DNA of 38,075 bases from Comamonadaceae bacterium PBBC2. Lineage in GTDB: Bacteria; Pseudomonadota; Gammaproteobacteria; Burkholderiales; Burkholderiaceae_C. The position numbers and the translations under genes are program-made. A model generated the notes under the pieces. That model was not told the origin of the DNA. It searched no databases and was given only the letters and a program-made list of their open reading frames with translations. Location of the stretch: assembly GCA_002255935.1 (NCBI GenBank), contig NKIO01000036.1, forward strand, positions 1 through 38,075. The letters are read 5' to 3'. Position 1 is the first letter of the stretch. Each line of letters opens with the position of its first letter. Shown here one piece after another: positions 24,470-32,373 of the stretch.

Positions 24470-24796
24470 ATGGCCATCCGCTCCCCCAAAATTAAACGAT
24501 CCGAATTGGAAAAGCCGGACCACGTATTCGAAAGAGCGGCTGAACTCTTTAGGGTCATGTCCGCTCCCATGCGCCTCAAGATCATCAGTTGCCTGTGTGA
24601 CGGCGAACAAAATGTTAGTTACCTGCTGGAGAAAATTGCGACCACGCAGCCCAATATGTCCCAGCACCTCAACACCCTTTTCAAGAGCGGCGTACTCAGC
24701 AAGCGCCGCGAGGGCGTTCAGATTTATTACAGCATCGCCAACAAGCAGATCGTTAACCTGTGCAGAGCGGTTTGCGAGCAAATAGAAGCTGAGTAA
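24470..24796 (+). CDS. soxR: ArsR-family regulator of the Sox cluster (SoxR-like)
   Basis: This 108-residue winged-helix protein has FERAAELFRVMSAPMRLKII leading into the helix-turn-helix TTQPNMSQHLNTLFKSGVLS and the wing RREGVQIYYSI. Cysteines lie at 41, 43, 98 and 102. These could sense thiosulfate-derived or persulfide sulfur, but their spacing differs from the BigR copy in this window. ArsR-type SoxR repressors head sox clusters in several bacteria; position and family support that role here. The ATG at 24470 gives normal family length; a TTG at 24425 would add 15 residues. AT-rich dyads downstream at 24858 and 28899 are candidate targets. Confidence 0.8.
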   Translation: MAIRSPKIKRSELEKPDHVFERAAELFRVMSAPMRLKIISCLCDGEQNVSYLLEKIATTQPNMSQHLNTLFKSGVLSKRREGVQIYYSIANKQIVNLCRAVCEQIEAE

Positions 24797-24857
24797 AAAG
24801 ACTTCAGCATCCGCGGGTTTTCACTGAATGCTTTTTGCTGCCTAGGGCATAGGATTG

Positions 24858-24871
24858 CTCATATATAAGAG
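24858..24871. promoter_or_regulatory. Imperfect dyad upstream of the flavocytochrome genes
   Basis: CTCATATATAAGAG is a 14-bp dyad with two mismatching positions, 56 bases before the cytochrome start. It is AT-rich in an otherwise GC-rich area and could bind the ArsR-type regulator encoded just upstream. This is a weak candidate compared with the perfect palindrome before soxC. Confidence 0.35.
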
Positions 24872-24926
24872 ATCGCTAATGGATAGAAAGCGATCACCCT
24901 GCAATCTAGAGCACCCAGGAGTCAAT

Positions 24927-25232
24927 ATGCGCTTCCCCGTTAGAGTGTTGGTGACTACCGCAGCCAGTTTGCTCGCCATTGGCGCAAATGCCTCAGACCT
25001 TGCCAAAGTTCGCAGCCTGGCCGCCAGCTGTGCAAACTGCCACGGCACCAACGGGGTAGCGCAGCCCGGCATGGTTTCGCTGGCCGGTCAACCCAAAGAT
25101 CTCTTGCTCAGTAATTTGATGGATTTCAAGTCTGGCAAGCGGCCCGCGACCATCATGCACCAGCTAGCCAAAGGCTACACCGATGAACAGTTGGCGCAAA
25201 TGGCAACCTACTTTGCCAGCCAGAAGCCATAA
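24927..25232 (+). CDS. fccA: Monoheme c-type cytochrome, flavocytochrome c sulfide dehydrogenase subunit
   Basis: This 101-residue periplasmic cytochrome has a signal peptide MRFPVRVLVTTAASLLAIGA ending NASD. A single heme site, CANCH, lies at residues 35-39, and MVSLAGQP and ATIMHQLAKG supply the methionine-ligand region. I chose the ATG at 24927, preceded by CCAGGAGTCAAT. It lies 11 bases before the FAD-binding partner gene. The pair equals FccAB (also called SoxE/SoxF), which oxidises sulfide to sulfur and passes electrons to cytochromes. The assignment rests mainly on the partner. Confidence 0.88.
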   Translation: MRFPVRVLVTTAASLLAIGANASDLAKVRSLAASCANCHGTNGVAQPGMVSLAGQPKDLLLSNLMDFKSGKRPATIMHQLAKGYTDEQLAQMATYFASQKP

Positions 25233-25243
25233 GGAGTACAACC

Positions 25244-26527
25244 ATGCAACGCCGTTCCGTCTTTAAAGCAGCAAGTGCCATGGGAGTGCTTGCAAGCACA
25301 GGTCTGTTGTCCGCCTGTGCCACGTCCAGCACGACCAAGGGCCCCAAAGTGGTGGTGGTGGGCGGCGGTTTTGGGGGAGCTACGGCCGCCAAGTACGTGC
25401 GCATGTGGTCCGACCAGCAAATTCAGGTGACTTTGGTGGAGCCAAATGCGAATTTCGTGTCCTGCCCTATTTCCAATATGGTCATTGGCGGCGTAAAGAG
25501 CATGGCCGATATCACCACCCCCTACGACAACTTGGAACGCCGCCATGGCGTGCGACTGGTACGGGACATGGTCACCTCTATCGACCCGGATAAGCGCCTG
25601 GTAAAGCTCGCCAGTGGTGGGGAGCTTGCATACGACCGACTTATTGTGTCGCCGGGTGTGGACTTGATGTGGGATTCACTGCCCGGTATGAAAACGATGG
25701 AGGCACAAGACAAAGTACTGCATGCCTGGAAGGCGGGTTCGCAGACTCTGGCACTGCGCAAACAGCTCGAAGCGATGCCCGACGGGGGCGTATTCGCTAT
25801 GAGTATTCCTCTAGCCCCGTACCGCTGCCCACCCGGGCCCTACGAGCGAGCATGCCAAGTTGCACACTACTTCAAAAAGGCAAAGCCAAAGAGCAAGGTG
25901 CTGATTTTGGATGCCAATGACGATGTGACATCGAAAGGCCCGCTATTCAAGAAAGCATGGGCGGAGCGTTATCAGGGCATCATCGAATACCGCCCCAAAC
26001 ACGCACTGATCGACGTGGATACAGCAACCAACACACTGAAGTTTGACTTCAGCGACAACGTCAAGGCGGAAGTGTTGAACGTAATCCCACCGATGCGAGC
26101 GGGCGTCATCGCAGTGAACACTGGGCTGGCTACGGCGAATAAGCGCTGGTGCGAAGTGGACTTCCTAACTTTCGAGTCCAAGGCCCACAAAAACATTCAC
26201 GTACTGGGGGACTCCATACAAATTGCCCCCGCCATGCCGAAGTCAGGCCACATGGCCAATCAGCACGGAAAAACCTGCGCTGCTGCGGTTGTTGCCCTGC
26301 TGACAGACATGGTCCCAAATGACATGCCGGTCTACAACAACACATGCTATAGCTTTGTGAGCGATGAAGACGTGGTTCACGTGTCCAGCGTGCACCGCTA
26401 CGACGCAGAGAAGAAGACCATGGTGGCCGTAGCAGGGGCTGGCGGTGTGTCCAGTGCGGCCAGTCCTTTGGAAGGGGCATACGCCATGGCTTGGGCGAAC
26501 AACATCTGGGCCGATACGCTGGCCTGA
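25244..26527 (+). CDS. fccB: Flavocytochrome c sulfide dehydrogenase flavoprotein (SoxF/FccB)
   Basis: This 427-residue periplasmic FAD enzyme oxidises sulfide with the cytochrome upstream. A Tat motif, QRRSVFKAA, begins the signal, which ends LLSACAT, resembling a lipobox. The FAD-binding dinucleotide fold is KVVVVGGGFGGATAAKYV. The redox cysteines expected to bind the sulfide-derived disulfide are C74 in VSCPISN and C345 in GKTCAAA. GDSIQIAPAMPKSGHMANQHG is the second FAD-binding block of the family. AAGGAGTACAACC precedes the start. The signal could direct either soluble export or lipid anchoring. Confidence 0.93.
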   Translation: MQRRSVFKAASAMGVLASTGLLSACATSSTTKGPKVVVVGGGFGGATAAKYVRMWSDQQIQVTLVEPNANFVSCPISNMVIGGVKSMADITTPYDNLERRHGVRLVRDMVTSIDPDKRLVKLASGGELAYDRLIVSPGVDLMWDSLPGMKTMEAQDKVLHAWKAGSQTLALRKQLEAMPDGGVFAMSIPLAPYRCPPGPYERACQVAHYFKKAKPKSKVLILDANDDVTSKGPLFKKAWAERYQGIIEYRPKHALIDVDTATNTLKFDFSDNVKAEVLNVIPPMRAGVIAVNTGLATANKRWCEVDFLTFESKAHKNIHVLGDSIQIAPAMPKSGHMANQHGKTCAAAVVALLTDMVPNDMPVYNNTCYSFVSDEDVVHVSSVHRYDAEKKTMVAVAGAGGVSSAASPLEGAYAMAWANNIWADTLA

Positions 26528-26557
26528 TGGCGCATCGACAGCCCGACTGCAGCGGCA

Positions 26558-27532
26558 ATGAGCATACGCACGTGGACGCTACTTTGGGCGCGCATGAAGC
26601 GCATTCCGTCCCATCCGTGCGCAACACTGACTGCCGGGCTGCTGATAGCCACCCAAGTTGGCGCGATGCAGGTGCAGCAAGTTTCACCATCCACGTGGTA
26701 TGTGGAAGGCCTCTCCGCACTGGGCTCTAGTGAGAATCAAAACTTCATTTCCAATGCAGCTTTTGTAGTAACACCGGCTGGTGTTGTCGTCATCGACGCA
26801 CTGGGCTCGCCGGACTTGGCCCGACAGCTATTGGCAGAGATCAAGAAGGTAACGCCTCAGCCGGTGAGCCATGTGGTGGTAACCCACTACCATGCGGACC
26901 ACATTTATGGCTTGCAGGTATTCAAGTCTCTGGGAGCAAAAATCATTGCCCACCAGGCTGCACGGACCTATCTGAATTCCGATACAGCGCGCTTACGTCT
27001 GGAGGCCTCCAGGCAGGACCTGGCACCCTGGATCGATGCACAAACCAAGCTCACTCCCGCGGACCAATGGATTGATGGAAATCTGCTGTTGCAAGTGGGT
27101 GGCGTTGAGTTTCAAATTCAGGCAGTAGGCCCGGCGCACACACCAGAAGACTTGGTGGTTTACTTGCCTTCGGAGCAGGTTCTGTTTGCGGGTGATTTGG
27201 TTTTCCGCTCACGTATTCCCTACGTCGGGCAGGCCGACAGCCGCCACTGGATTGCCGCGCTAGAGAGGCTCTTGGCATTCAATGCGACAGTGATCGTCCC
27301 GGGGCACGGGGGGCTATCTCGGGCTACCCGTGAGGATATGCAGTTGACGCGCGATTACTTGGCCTACCTGCGCTCGACGATGGGGCGGGCCGCGAATCAG
27401 CTTGAACCTTTCGAAGATGCCTACCGCGCCACCGACTGGTCACGCTTTGAACAGCTACCCCTTTTTCGCTTCGCCAACCGAATGAATGCCTACAACACCT
27501 ACTTACTTATGGAACACGAGGGCGAGCCGTGA
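26558..27532 (+). CDS. soxH: SoxH-like metallo-beta-lactamase-fold hydrolase
   Basis: This 324-residue protein has the zinc motif THYHADH (H110, H112, D114, H115), later ligands in GPAHTPED and FAGDLVFRSRIPYVG, and PGHGG near residue 250. It matches the SoxH group and the related quinoprotein-relay metallo-hydrolases. SoxH is not essential for thiosulfate oxidation in Paracoccus and its substrate is unknown. The N-terminus is uncertain: the ATG at 26558 gives a poor signal, while the ATG at 26594 (MKRIPSHPCATLTAGLLIAT) gives a better signal peptide. The stop overlaps the next gene's GTG as GTGA, so the two are translationally coupled. Confidence 0.82.
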   Translation: MSIRTWTLLWARMKRIPSHPCATLTAGLLIATQVGAMQVQQVSPSTWYVEGLSALGSSENQNFISNAAFVVTPAGVVVIDALGSPDLARQLLAEIKKVTPQPVSHVVVTHYHADHIYGLQVFKSLGAKIIAHQAARTYLNSDTARLRLEASRQDLAPWIDAQTKLTPADQWIDGNLLLQVGGVEFQIQAVGPAHTPEDLVVYLPSEQVLFAGDLVFRSRIPYVGQADSRHWIAALERLLAFNATVIVPGHGGLSRATREDMQLTRDYLAYLRSTMGRAANQLEPFEDAYRATDWSRFEQLPLFRFANRMNAYNTYLLMEHEGEP

Positions 27533-28026
27533 ATAGGCCGGCACTTTCGCGGCGTAGTGTGTTGCTTCTGCCAATGCTGCCTGCGCTAAGTACCAAGGTT
27601 TGGGCGAGTGCCGGGGTAACGCTGCCACTAGCAACGTCTTTGGAAGCCGATCTTGAGCAAGCTCTACAAGTAGCTCGCCCTTTACTGGTTGTGGTCAGCC
27701 TGGAAACCTGTAGTTATTGTGAACTGGTTAGAACCAACTACCTGGCACCCATGCGCAAGCGCGACGGTCTGCATGTAGTTCAGGTGGATATGCGCAGCCC
27801 CTTACAAGTGGTCGACTTTGGCGGGCAACTTATGTCGCATCAAGCGTGGATCAAAAAACGGAAAGTGACGACAGCGCCAACCGTTTTGTTTCTGGGCGCG
27901 GGGGGAAATGAAGTTGCAACGCGCCTCGTGGGCGCATCACCAGATTTTTACGGTGCTTATCTGGAGGACCGCTTGCGCACAGCGGCGGCCACGATCACCC
28001 GGTCACATCAGAAATTGGCGGTCTAG
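27529..28026 (+). CDS. SoxW-like periplasmic thioredoxin-fold protein
   Basis: This 165-residue protein has an N-terminal export signal with twin arginine (LSRRSVLLLPMLPALST). The thioredoxin fold is supported by LLVVVSLETCSYCELVR, with the redox pair C61 and C64 in a CSYC motif, and by the cis-proline region TTAPTVLFLG. SoxW-type thioredoxins keep SoxYZ or other Sox partners reduced; CSYC differs from the classical CGPC. The GTG start at 27529 overlaps the SoxH stop. The name SoxW is by position and fold and may not reflect orthology. Confidence 0.78.
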   Translation: MNRPALSRRSVLLLPMLPALSTKVWASAGVTLPLATSLEADLEQALQVARPLLVVVSLETCSYCELVRTNYLAPMRKRDGLHVVQVDMRSPLQVVDFGGQLMSHQAWIKKRKVTTAPTVLFLGAGGNEVATRLVGASPDFYGAYLEDRLRTAAATITRSHQKLAV

Positions 28027-28051
28027 AACGCAATCTACTTTTGGGAGCTCT

Positions 28052-28546
28052 ATGCGAAAAATCTTCTCTATCTTGTTGCTGGCAGGCAATGGCGCGTCGC
28101 TTGGTTTTGCACAAGAGGCCACTTTTTCAACCCGCGCACTCACGCCTGAGACCGCACTAACCGCGGCCAAGGCTGCGATGGAACACTGCAGAAAGCAAGG
28201 CTTCCAAGTGGGGGTTGCAGTGGTTGATCGGTCGGGTGTTCCACAAGTCATATTGCGCGACAGGTTCGCGGGCGCACACACGGTAGAGGTAGCGGTCAGC
28301 AAGGCGTGGACAGCTGCGAGTTTCCGCACATCCACCAGCGCTCTGGCTGCGGAAACCCAGCCAGGCAAGGCCATGAGTGGCCTGCGCAGTCATCCGCGAT
28401 TCATGGCTGCGGGTGGCGGCTTGCTGATTGAAGGTGGGGGTAGCCTGCTAGGTGCCCTGGGTGTTTCCGGCGCGCCCGGAGGAGACGCAGACGAGGCCTG
28501 CGCCAGAGCTGGCATCCAGGCTGTAGCAGACCTACTGGAGTTCTAG
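28052..28546 (+). CDS. GlcG/HbpS family exported heme-binding-like protein
   Basis: This 164-residue protein has a signal peptide, MRKIFSILLLAGNGASLGFA, cleaved near QEA. The GlcG/HbpS fold is visible as ALTAAKAAMEHCRKQGF, VGVAVVDRSGVPQVILR, KAWTAASFRTST and GGGLLIEGGGSLLGALGVSG. HbpS of Streptomyces binds heme in redox sensing; other members are of unknown function. GGGAGCTCT precedes the ATG at 28052. Such genes recur in Sox and quinoprotein gene clusters next to SoxH-like proteins, so a role in redox relay or heme delivery to the Sox cytochromes is plausible but not shown. Confidence 0.85.
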   Translation: MRKIFSILLLAGNGASLGFAQEATFSTRALTPETALTAAKAAMEHCRKQGFQVGVAVVDRSGVPQVILRDRFAGAHTVEVAVSKAWTAASFRTSTSALAAETQPGKAMSGLRSHPRFMAAGGGLLIEGGGSLLGALGVSGAPGGDADEACARAGIQAVADLLEF

Positions 28547-28547
28547 T

Positions 28548-28867
28548 ATGCGCATTCGGGTGGTCTGTTTGCTTGCGGTGCTGTATGCCGCCACTGGCTA
28601 CGCCCAGAGTGTGCCGCACTCTTTGCCGGTGCTGACTTCAAGTTGGGCGAGAAGTTAATGGCTGAAAACAAGTGTGCCGAATGCCACATCCGAAAGGTGG
28701 GCGGCAACGGTAGTGCGATTTACAAGCCAGCTGGACGCATCAACACCTTGGGCTTCTTGCGTGGGATGGTGGAGCAGTGCAATACCGAACTCAATTTGGG
28801 TTTGTTTCCAGACGAAGTGACATCAATTGCAGCCGTACTCAACCGTGACTACTACCGCTTGAAGTAA
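28548..28867 (+). pseudogene. Monoheme cytochrome c with a two-base frameshift after the signal peptide
   Basis: The first frame, starting at ATG 28548 behind GGAGTTCTAGT, encodes a perfect signal peptide, MRIRVVCLLAVLYAATGYAQ, then hits a stop after 36 codons. The rest of the gene is in another frame: FAGADFKLGEKLMAENKCAE, CAECH heme site, and an end at RDYYRLK. At 28609-28613 the DNA reads GTGTG; removing one GT joins the two frames exactly as AQS-AALFAGADF. A GT duplication (mutation, slippage or a sequencing error) is the simplest cause. Reconstructed, the protein is about 105 residues, a small periplasmic cytochrome lying between the HbpS-like gene and soxC. If real, it is not made, or only by frameshifting. 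Confidence 0.8.
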
Positions 28868-28898
28868 GACAGGACTCAATCAGTTAAACGCCATATAT

Positions 28899-28918
28899 AT
28901 ATAATTACCTAATTATAT
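28899..28918. promoter_or_regulatory. Perfect AT-rich palindrome upstream of soxC
   Basis: ATATAATTA-CC-TAATTATAT is a perfect 9-bp dyad with a two-base centre, 63 bases before the soxC start, in a GC-rich neighbourhood. Its size and symmetry fit an ArsR-family operator, and the SoxR-like regulator is encoded about 4.1 kb upstream in the same cluster. It suggests a second, internally regulated promoter for soxCDYZAXB. The gap 28868-28980 holds no other feature. Confidence 0.65.
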
Positions 28919-28980
28919 TCATGGATACGGATATAAAGATCGTTGCACAGAGTGCAGTGACTAACAAGAAGGAGAAGACA

Positions 28981-30345
28981 ATGCACGAAGCACAAAGCTC
29001 GGGGCGCGTTCACAAAGCACCCGAGAGCTTTTTGACGCCAATGGGTATCCAAACGGTAATGGAGGAAGCCAAGAAGGGAAGACGTAACTTCTTGCGCAGT
29101 GCTTTTGCCGCAGCATCGGCAGCCACTTTGGCACCCGTTGCGCATGCTCAGAGCAATCCTGTGCCGCAAGAGGGTGGAGACCCCAACATCTTGAACTTGC
29201 CGGCACATAGCAAAGGGCTGGGGCAAAGCGTAGCCTCAGATGAGGGCTATGGAAAGCCATCCCGTTACGAGTCCAATGTGCAACGCCGCCAGAGCCCTGG
29301 CCTCACCCAGACGACGCAAGCGTCTGTATCGTTTGCGCCCTTGCAGTCTTTGTTCGGCATTGTGACCCCCAGCGGTTTGCATTTTGAGCGGCACCACCAA
29401 GGCTGGTGGGACATTGACCCATCCAAGCATCGTTTGATGATCAACGGAATGGTGAAGTCGGCCAAAGTGTTCACGCTCGATGAAATCATGCGCCTGCCGT
29501 CGGTATCGCGATTCCACTTCATTGAGTGCGGGGCCAATACCGCAGTCGACTGGGGAAATGTGGCGGTGCCAACGGTGCAATACACCCACGGCATGATTTC
29601 CTGCAGCGAATTTACGGGTGTTCCCCTGATCACCCTGCTGGAGATGGCGGGTGCCGACCTGAAGGCTGGGAAATTTGTGTTGGCCGAAGGCGCAGACGGG
29701 TCATCCATGACGCGCACCATTCCTATGGAACTCATCAAGTCCGGCGAAGTCTTTGTCGCGTATGGTCAAAATGGGGAGATGCTCAGGCCCGAGCAAGGCT
29801 ACCCACTGCGTCTCATCGTGCCAGGGGTGCAGGGCGTGAGTTGGGTCAAGTACCTGCGACGCATTGAACTGGGCGATATGCCCTACGCAACGAAGGACGA
29901 GGCCATTCACTACATGGACTTGCAGCCTAACGGCCTGCACCGCCAATACACCAGCATACAAGAGTGCAAAAGCGTGATCACTACGCCGTCTGGCGGACAG
30001 GTGTTACTGGATAGAGGGTTCTACAACATCACAGGCTTGGCCTGGTCGGGGCGCGGCAAGGTCAAGCGCGTGGATATATCCGTAGACGGAGGCCGGAATT
30101 GGCGCACCGCACGACTGGAGTCACCCGTACTGACCAAGGCACTGACACGCTTCAACCTAGATTGGGTTTGGGATGGCAAACCGACCATCCTCCAGAGCCG
30201 AGCGATGGATGACACGGGCTTTGTGCAACCCACTTACAAGCAGCTGCGCGATGTACGCGGCACGCGTTCCATCTATCACAACAATGCCATTCAATCGTGG
30301 CTGGTACAAGAAAGCGGGGAGGTCAAGAATGTCCAAATCTCCTAA
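28981..30345 (+). CDS. soxC: Sulfur dehydrogenase molybdenum subunit SoxC
   Basis: This 454-residue periplasmic molybdopterin enzyme oxidises the sulfane sulfur on SoxY together with SoxD. A Tat motif, GRRNFLRSAFAAASAATLAP, precedes cleavage near AHAQ. The molybdenum-ligand cysteine is C183 in FIECGANTAVDWG. GVPLITLLEMAG and PEQGYPLRLIVPGVQGVSWV are conserved blocks of the sulfite-oxidase fold, and the C-terminal dimerisation domain has KVKRVDISVDGGRNWRTA. I chose the ATG at 28981 with AGGAG at the right spacing; an upstream start at 28921 would lie against the palindrome. The end overlaps soxD by 17 bases. Confidence 0.96.
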   Translation: MHEAQSSGRVHKAPESFLTPMGIQTVMEEAKKGRRNFLRSAFAAASAATLAPVAHAQSNPVPQEGGDPNILNLPAHSKGLGQSVASDEGYGKPSRYESNVQRRQSPGLTQTTQASVSFAPLQSLFGIVTPSGLHFERHHQGWWDIDPSKHRLMINGMVKSAKVFTLDEIMRLPSVSRFHFIECGANTAVDWGNVAVPTVQYTHGMISCSEFTGVPLITLLEMAGADLKAGKFVLAEGADGSSMTRTIPMELIKSGEVFVAYGQNGEMLRPEQGYPLRLIVPGVQGVSWVKYLRRIELGDMPYATKDEAIHYMDLQPNGLHRQYTSIQECKSVITTPSGGQVLLDRGFYNITGLAWSGRGKVKRVDISVDGGRNWRTARLESPVLTKALTRFNLDWVWDGKPTILQSRAMDDTGFVQPTYKQLRDVRGTRSIYHNNAIQSWLVQESGEVKNVQIS

Positions 30346-31456
30346 GCGTCTGTTTGCAATCGCACTGTGGATCGGTGTCAGTCTTCATGCGGCGCATTCC
30401 ATAGCGGGTACAACCAACTTCGTAGGCATCGGTCGTGATGCCACCACTAAAGAAGTAGCCGCATGGGACATTGATGTACGCCCAGACTTCAAAGGCTTGC
30501 CTGCAGGATCGGGCTCGGTTGCCAAAGGGCAAGATGTATGGGAAGCAAAGTGTGCCAACTGTCATGGCTTCTTTGGTGAATCTGGTGAAGTATTTAGCCC
30601 GCTGGTCGGTGGCGTGACCAAGGCCGATATTCAGACGGGGCGCGTAGCCAATCTGCAAAACGGTAGCTTCCCGGGCCGCACCACCTTCATGAAGGTTCCC
30701 ACTATTTCTACGGTATGGGACTACATCAATCGCGCTATGCCATGGAATGCCCCCAAGACACTCACCCCCGATGAGGTCTATGCGGTCACGGCGTTTTTGC
30801 TCAATCTGAGCGGCATCGTTGCGGACGACTTCACACTGTCTGAAAAGACGATTCATGAGGTGCAACAGCGCATGCCCAATCGCCATGGAGTGACCACAAA
30901 CCACAGCCTCTGGCCTGGCCGCGAGTTCAAAGGCACGGCAATGGCCGACACCTATAACACCGCATGCATGAAAAACTGCGCACCAGAGCCCAAACTGGCG
31001 TCACTGCTACCAGACTTTGCACGCAATGCGCACGGCAATCTGGCCGAGCAGAACCGACTGATAGGTGCCCAGCGCGGCGTGGATACGACCCGCCCTGAGC
31101 AAAAAGGCCCCCTAACAACACAGGATGCCCCAAGCACCACGGCCAGCACGGGAATGCCAGCCATCACGCCGCCGGCTGTGAAGACCGCTTCCCCTGCCAA
31201 CGCAGACAACAAGACGGTCATTGCCTTGCTGAACAAACACAGCTGCACGGCGTGCCACGGTGTGGACAAAAAAATAATCGGTCCCGCCTTTACCGACATC
31301 GCAAAAAAGTACCCAGGCAATGCGACCTATCTGGTGCAAAAAATTAAATCCGGGGGCAGCGGGGTCTGGGGTGCGATACCTATGCCAGCTCAGGGCCTGA
31401 CTGATGCAGATGCCTCGATTTTGGCGAACTGGATAGCAAACGGCGCAGGCAGATAG
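30329..31456 (+). CDS. soxD: Diheme cytochrome c SoxD
   Basis: This 375-residue periplasmic electron acceptor of SoxC has a signal peptide, MSKSPKRLFAIALWIGVSLH. The first heme is CANCH at 75-79, followed by GFFGESGEVFSPLVGG, and the second is CTACH at 306-310 with MPAQGLTD as methionine-ligand region. The region between includes a proline- and threonine-rich linker (about residues 245-300). The ATG at 30329 follows GGGGAGGTCAAGA and lies inside the end of soxC, so the two are translationally coupled. The two hemes match full-length SoxD, not the shortened forms. Confidence 0.95.
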   Translation: MSKSPKRLFAIALWIGVSLHAAHSIAGTTNFVGIGRDATTKEVAAWDIDVRPDFKGLPAGSGSVAKGQDVWEAKCANCHGFFGESGEVFSPLVGGVTKADIQTGRVANLQNGSFPGRTTFMKVPTISTVWDYINRAMPWNAPKTLTPDEVYAVTAFLLNLSGIVADDFTLSEKTIHEVQQRMPNRHGVTTNHSLWPGREFKGTAMADTYNTACMKNCAPEPKLASLLPDFARNAHGNLAEQNRLIGAQRGVDTTRPEQKGPLTTQDAPSTTASTGMPAITPPAVKTASPANADNKTVIALLNKHSCTACHGVDKKIIGPAFTDIAKKYPGNATYLVQKIKSGGSGVWGAIPMPAQGLTDADASILANWIANGAGR

Positions 31457-31518
31457 GGAAAACGTGTATGCGCTTTGCCGCACTATTTATTAGCATGGAC
31501 TTAACTAAGGAGACACTG

Positions 31519-31974
31519 ATGCAAACTCGTCGCGAGACACTTAAACACAGCGCAACTGTTGTAGGGCTTATGGCATCCACCGGTCTTTTCCCCGGGATGG
31601 CTTGGGCCTTTGACAAGACCGCCTTTGAAGCCAAAACCTTGGCAGACGCCATGAAAGCCCTCGGGTCCAGCGCCCCCGCAGAGAGCAAGGAAGTGACCAT
31701 TGGCGGCCCTGACATTGCTGAGAATGGTGCCGTAGTTCCGCTGACCGCCAGCTCGACCCTGAGCGGCATCAAGCAACTGCTGATTTTTGTGGAGAAGAAC
31801 CCATCCGTCTTGGTGGCACTCTTCAATGTGACAGACAGCGTGGAGCCCAACTTCTCCACGCGCGCCAAGATGGGCCAATCCTCAGACGTTTACGCGGTGG
31901 CCATCATGAATGATGGCAAGTCCTTTTTCGCCAAGAAGGAAGTCAAGGTCACTCTGGGCGGCTGTGGTGGCTGA
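31519..31974 (+). CDS. soxY: Sulfur carrier subunit SoxY
   Basis: This 151-residue periplasmic protein carries sulfur intermediates on a C-terminal swinging-arm cysteine, C149 in the invariant GGCGG end. A Tat motif, TRRETLKHSATVVGLMA, heads the signal peptide. The core IPLTASSTLSG-like strand and NFSTRAKMGQSSDVYAVAIM are typical. The ATG at 31519 follows TAAGGAGACACTG. The partner SoxZ is next, 49 bases on. SoxAX loads thiosulfate on this cysteine, SoxB removes sulfate, and SoxCD oxidises the remaining sulfur. Confidence 0.98.
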   Translation: MQTRRETLKHSATVVGLMASTGLFPGMAWAFDKTAFEAKTLADAMKALGSSAPAESKEVTIGGPDIAENGAVVPLTASSTLSGIKQLLIFVEKNPSVLVALFNVTDSVEPNFSTRAKMGQSSDVYAVAIMNDGKSFFAKKEVKVTLGGCGG

Positions 31975-32023
31975 TACCCACCCGCGTACAACTTCCACCT
32001 ATTGAATATTCAGGAGAAACACC

Positions 32024-32335
32024 ATGGCAGATCCGATGCGCATTCGCGCCCAAGCAGCAGGCGACAAAACAACGGTACGTGTACTCATGGCCCATGAAAT
32101 GGAATCCGGTCAACGCAAAGATGCAGCAGGCAATGTCGTGCCCGCATGGCATATCAGCGAAGTTAGCGCCACCCACAACGGCAAAGTCGTGATGACTGCC
32201 GACTGGGGGCCTGCGGTTTCAAAGAACCCTTTTCTGCAGTTCACGGTCAAAGGTGCCAAAGCAGGGGACAAGATTGGCGTTACTTGGAAAGACAACAAGG
32301 GAGATTCACGCACAGACGAAGCCACCGTGTCCTGA
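32024..32335 (+). CDS. soxZ: Sulfur carrier partner SoxZ
   Basis: This 103-residue protein lacks a signal peptide and is co-exported with SoxY. The sequence starts MADPMRIRAQAAGDKTTVRV and contains HEMESGQRKDAAGNVVPAWH and NPFLQFTVKGAKAGDKIGVTW, all SoxZ hallmarks. AGGAGAAACACC precedes the ATG. Length is normal. It forms the SoxYZ heterodimer that the other Sox enzymes act on. Confidence 0.97.
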   Translation: MADPMRIRAQAAGDKTTVRVLMAHEMESGQRKDAAGNVVPAWHISEVSATHNGKVVMTADWGPAVSKNPFLQFTVKGAKAGDKIGVTWKDNKGDSRTDEATVS

Positions 32336-32373
32336 CTCGCCACCGACGGAAATAGAAAAACCGAGGAGACAAC

